Shown: positions 61,593-64,000 of the stretch, piece after piece
Layout: the number at the start of each line of letters is the position of its first letter
How positions within the stretch are numbered: position 1 is the first letter of the stretch
Origin: Channallabes apus
Taxonomy: Eukaryota > Chordata > Actinopteri > Siluriformes > Clariidae
Length of the DNA stretch: 64,000 nucleotides
Assembly (NCBI GenBank): GCA_030522415.1
Contig: CM060109.1
Span: 26,787,392-26,851,391, forward strand
Direction: 5' to 3'
Program-made: the position numbers and the translations under genes
Notes under the pieces: generated by a model
Seen by the model: the letters and a program-made list of their open reading frames with translations, nothing else
What the model was told of the DNA's origin: nothing
Databases searched by the model: none

Positions 61593-62037
61593 GGTGAACC
61601 AGAAATGGCTAGACTCCCTGTTGCTGAAGAGAGCGAAATGTACCGACCAGAGTTATGGCCACAGCAGGGGCTGCTGTGTAAAGAACATCATTGATTGCAA
61701 ATTCTCCAACTGTGTCATCAAAGCTTGCGTATTTCCCTGATGACCCGCTTCCTAAAACACATCACTGCACATTTCAGGAAAGCTCCACATTCAATCAGCT
61801 GCTTTAAATGTTAACTGTTGCATGAAATGAGAGAGGCTCACACCTTTATCCGAGAGTGGGAAGGGAAGGTGCCACAGGAATGTCGTAGACCACCACGGTC
61901 TTGCGTCATCTCATTATTATGGTCTTTTTGACCCTGGTGGGGACAGCTATTGTATTTGTATGTCAAACTGAGCTGAGACAGACTGCTTTATATTCATGAT
62001 GCTTACTAACATCCCTCTTGTATCTGTTTCTCACTAG

Positions 62038-64000
<1,963 letters not shown>

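Larger units (their letters stand above)
28869..62037 (+). other. man1a2: man1a2 33-kb intron between the two recognised exons
   Basis: It begins GTGAGA (28869) and ends TTCTCACTAG (62037). About two thirds is recognisable transposon sequence, mainly the nested clusters at 29.3-37.6 kb and 38.3-43.9 kb. I see nothing identifiable in 37626-38334, 43929-44829, 45416-45571, 47517-48567, 52851-57585 (apart from a microsatellite near 54.7 kb), 57673-58710, 58901-59574 and 61465-62037. Position 47600-47720 weakly resembles a LINE tail, but I do not call it. Confidence 0.85.

Overview
The window is vertebrate, almost certainly teleost, nuclear DNA. It has two short coding exons with proper splice sites separated by about 33 kb, A+T-rich introns, many (CA)n and (TA)n microsatellites, and a dense load of teleost-type transposons (hAT, Tc1/mariner, L2, L1, tRNA-derived SINEs). 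An ostariophysan such as a catfish would fit the repeat mix, but that is an inference and not proved here. There are no operons, CRISPR arrays, or rRNA or tRNA genes.

Host gene. The only host gene recognised is man1a2, Golgi class I alpha-1,2-mannosidase IB, on the + strand. Exon 28610-28868 encodes the luminal stem and exon 62038-62134 opens the GH47 catalytic domain. Their phases are compatible. The first exon (cytosolic tail and membrane anchor) lies to the left of the window and the remaining catalytic exons lie to the right. Everything else is intron: a left intron from 1 to 28609, a middle intron from 28869 to 62037, and the start of the next one.

Left intron (1-28609). It holds hAT elements with clear 8-bp target-site duplications (TSDs) at 1501-2664, 4295-5450, 6151-6547, 10055-11402, 12972-13839 and 16262-17031. 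It also has two or three SINEs, a Tc1 relic at 14301-15852, and a large inverted repeat (17392-20829) with a complete but dead Tc1 element in its loop. Partial hAT and LINE tails follow.

Middle intron (28869-62037). Two nested clusters dominate. From 29.3 to 37.6 kb, a hAT relic with a BED zinc finger is interrupted by a 461-bp inverted-repeat insertion, which is itself interrupted by a near full-length, TSD-flanked L1 retrotransposon; more hAT pieces and a mariner-type MITE fragment follow. From 38.3 to 43.9 kb, a Tc1 element was split by a hAT that was later split by two further hATs. Further right are Tc1 relics, a SINE, a 245-bp inverted repeat pair (45.6/47.5 kb), a 5'-truncated L2 LINE split by a hAT, and a BED-hAT transposase relic carrying a MITE (59.6-61.5 kb). 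All transposon proteins seen are frameshifted, truncated or mutated at catalytic positions, so none looks autonomous.

What stands out is the insertion history that can be read from TSDs, one hAT core shared by elements with different termini, and the large inverted repeat with internal dyad units. I did not find a new enzymatic system. All identifications come from reading the sequence and remembered family features; no database search was run.
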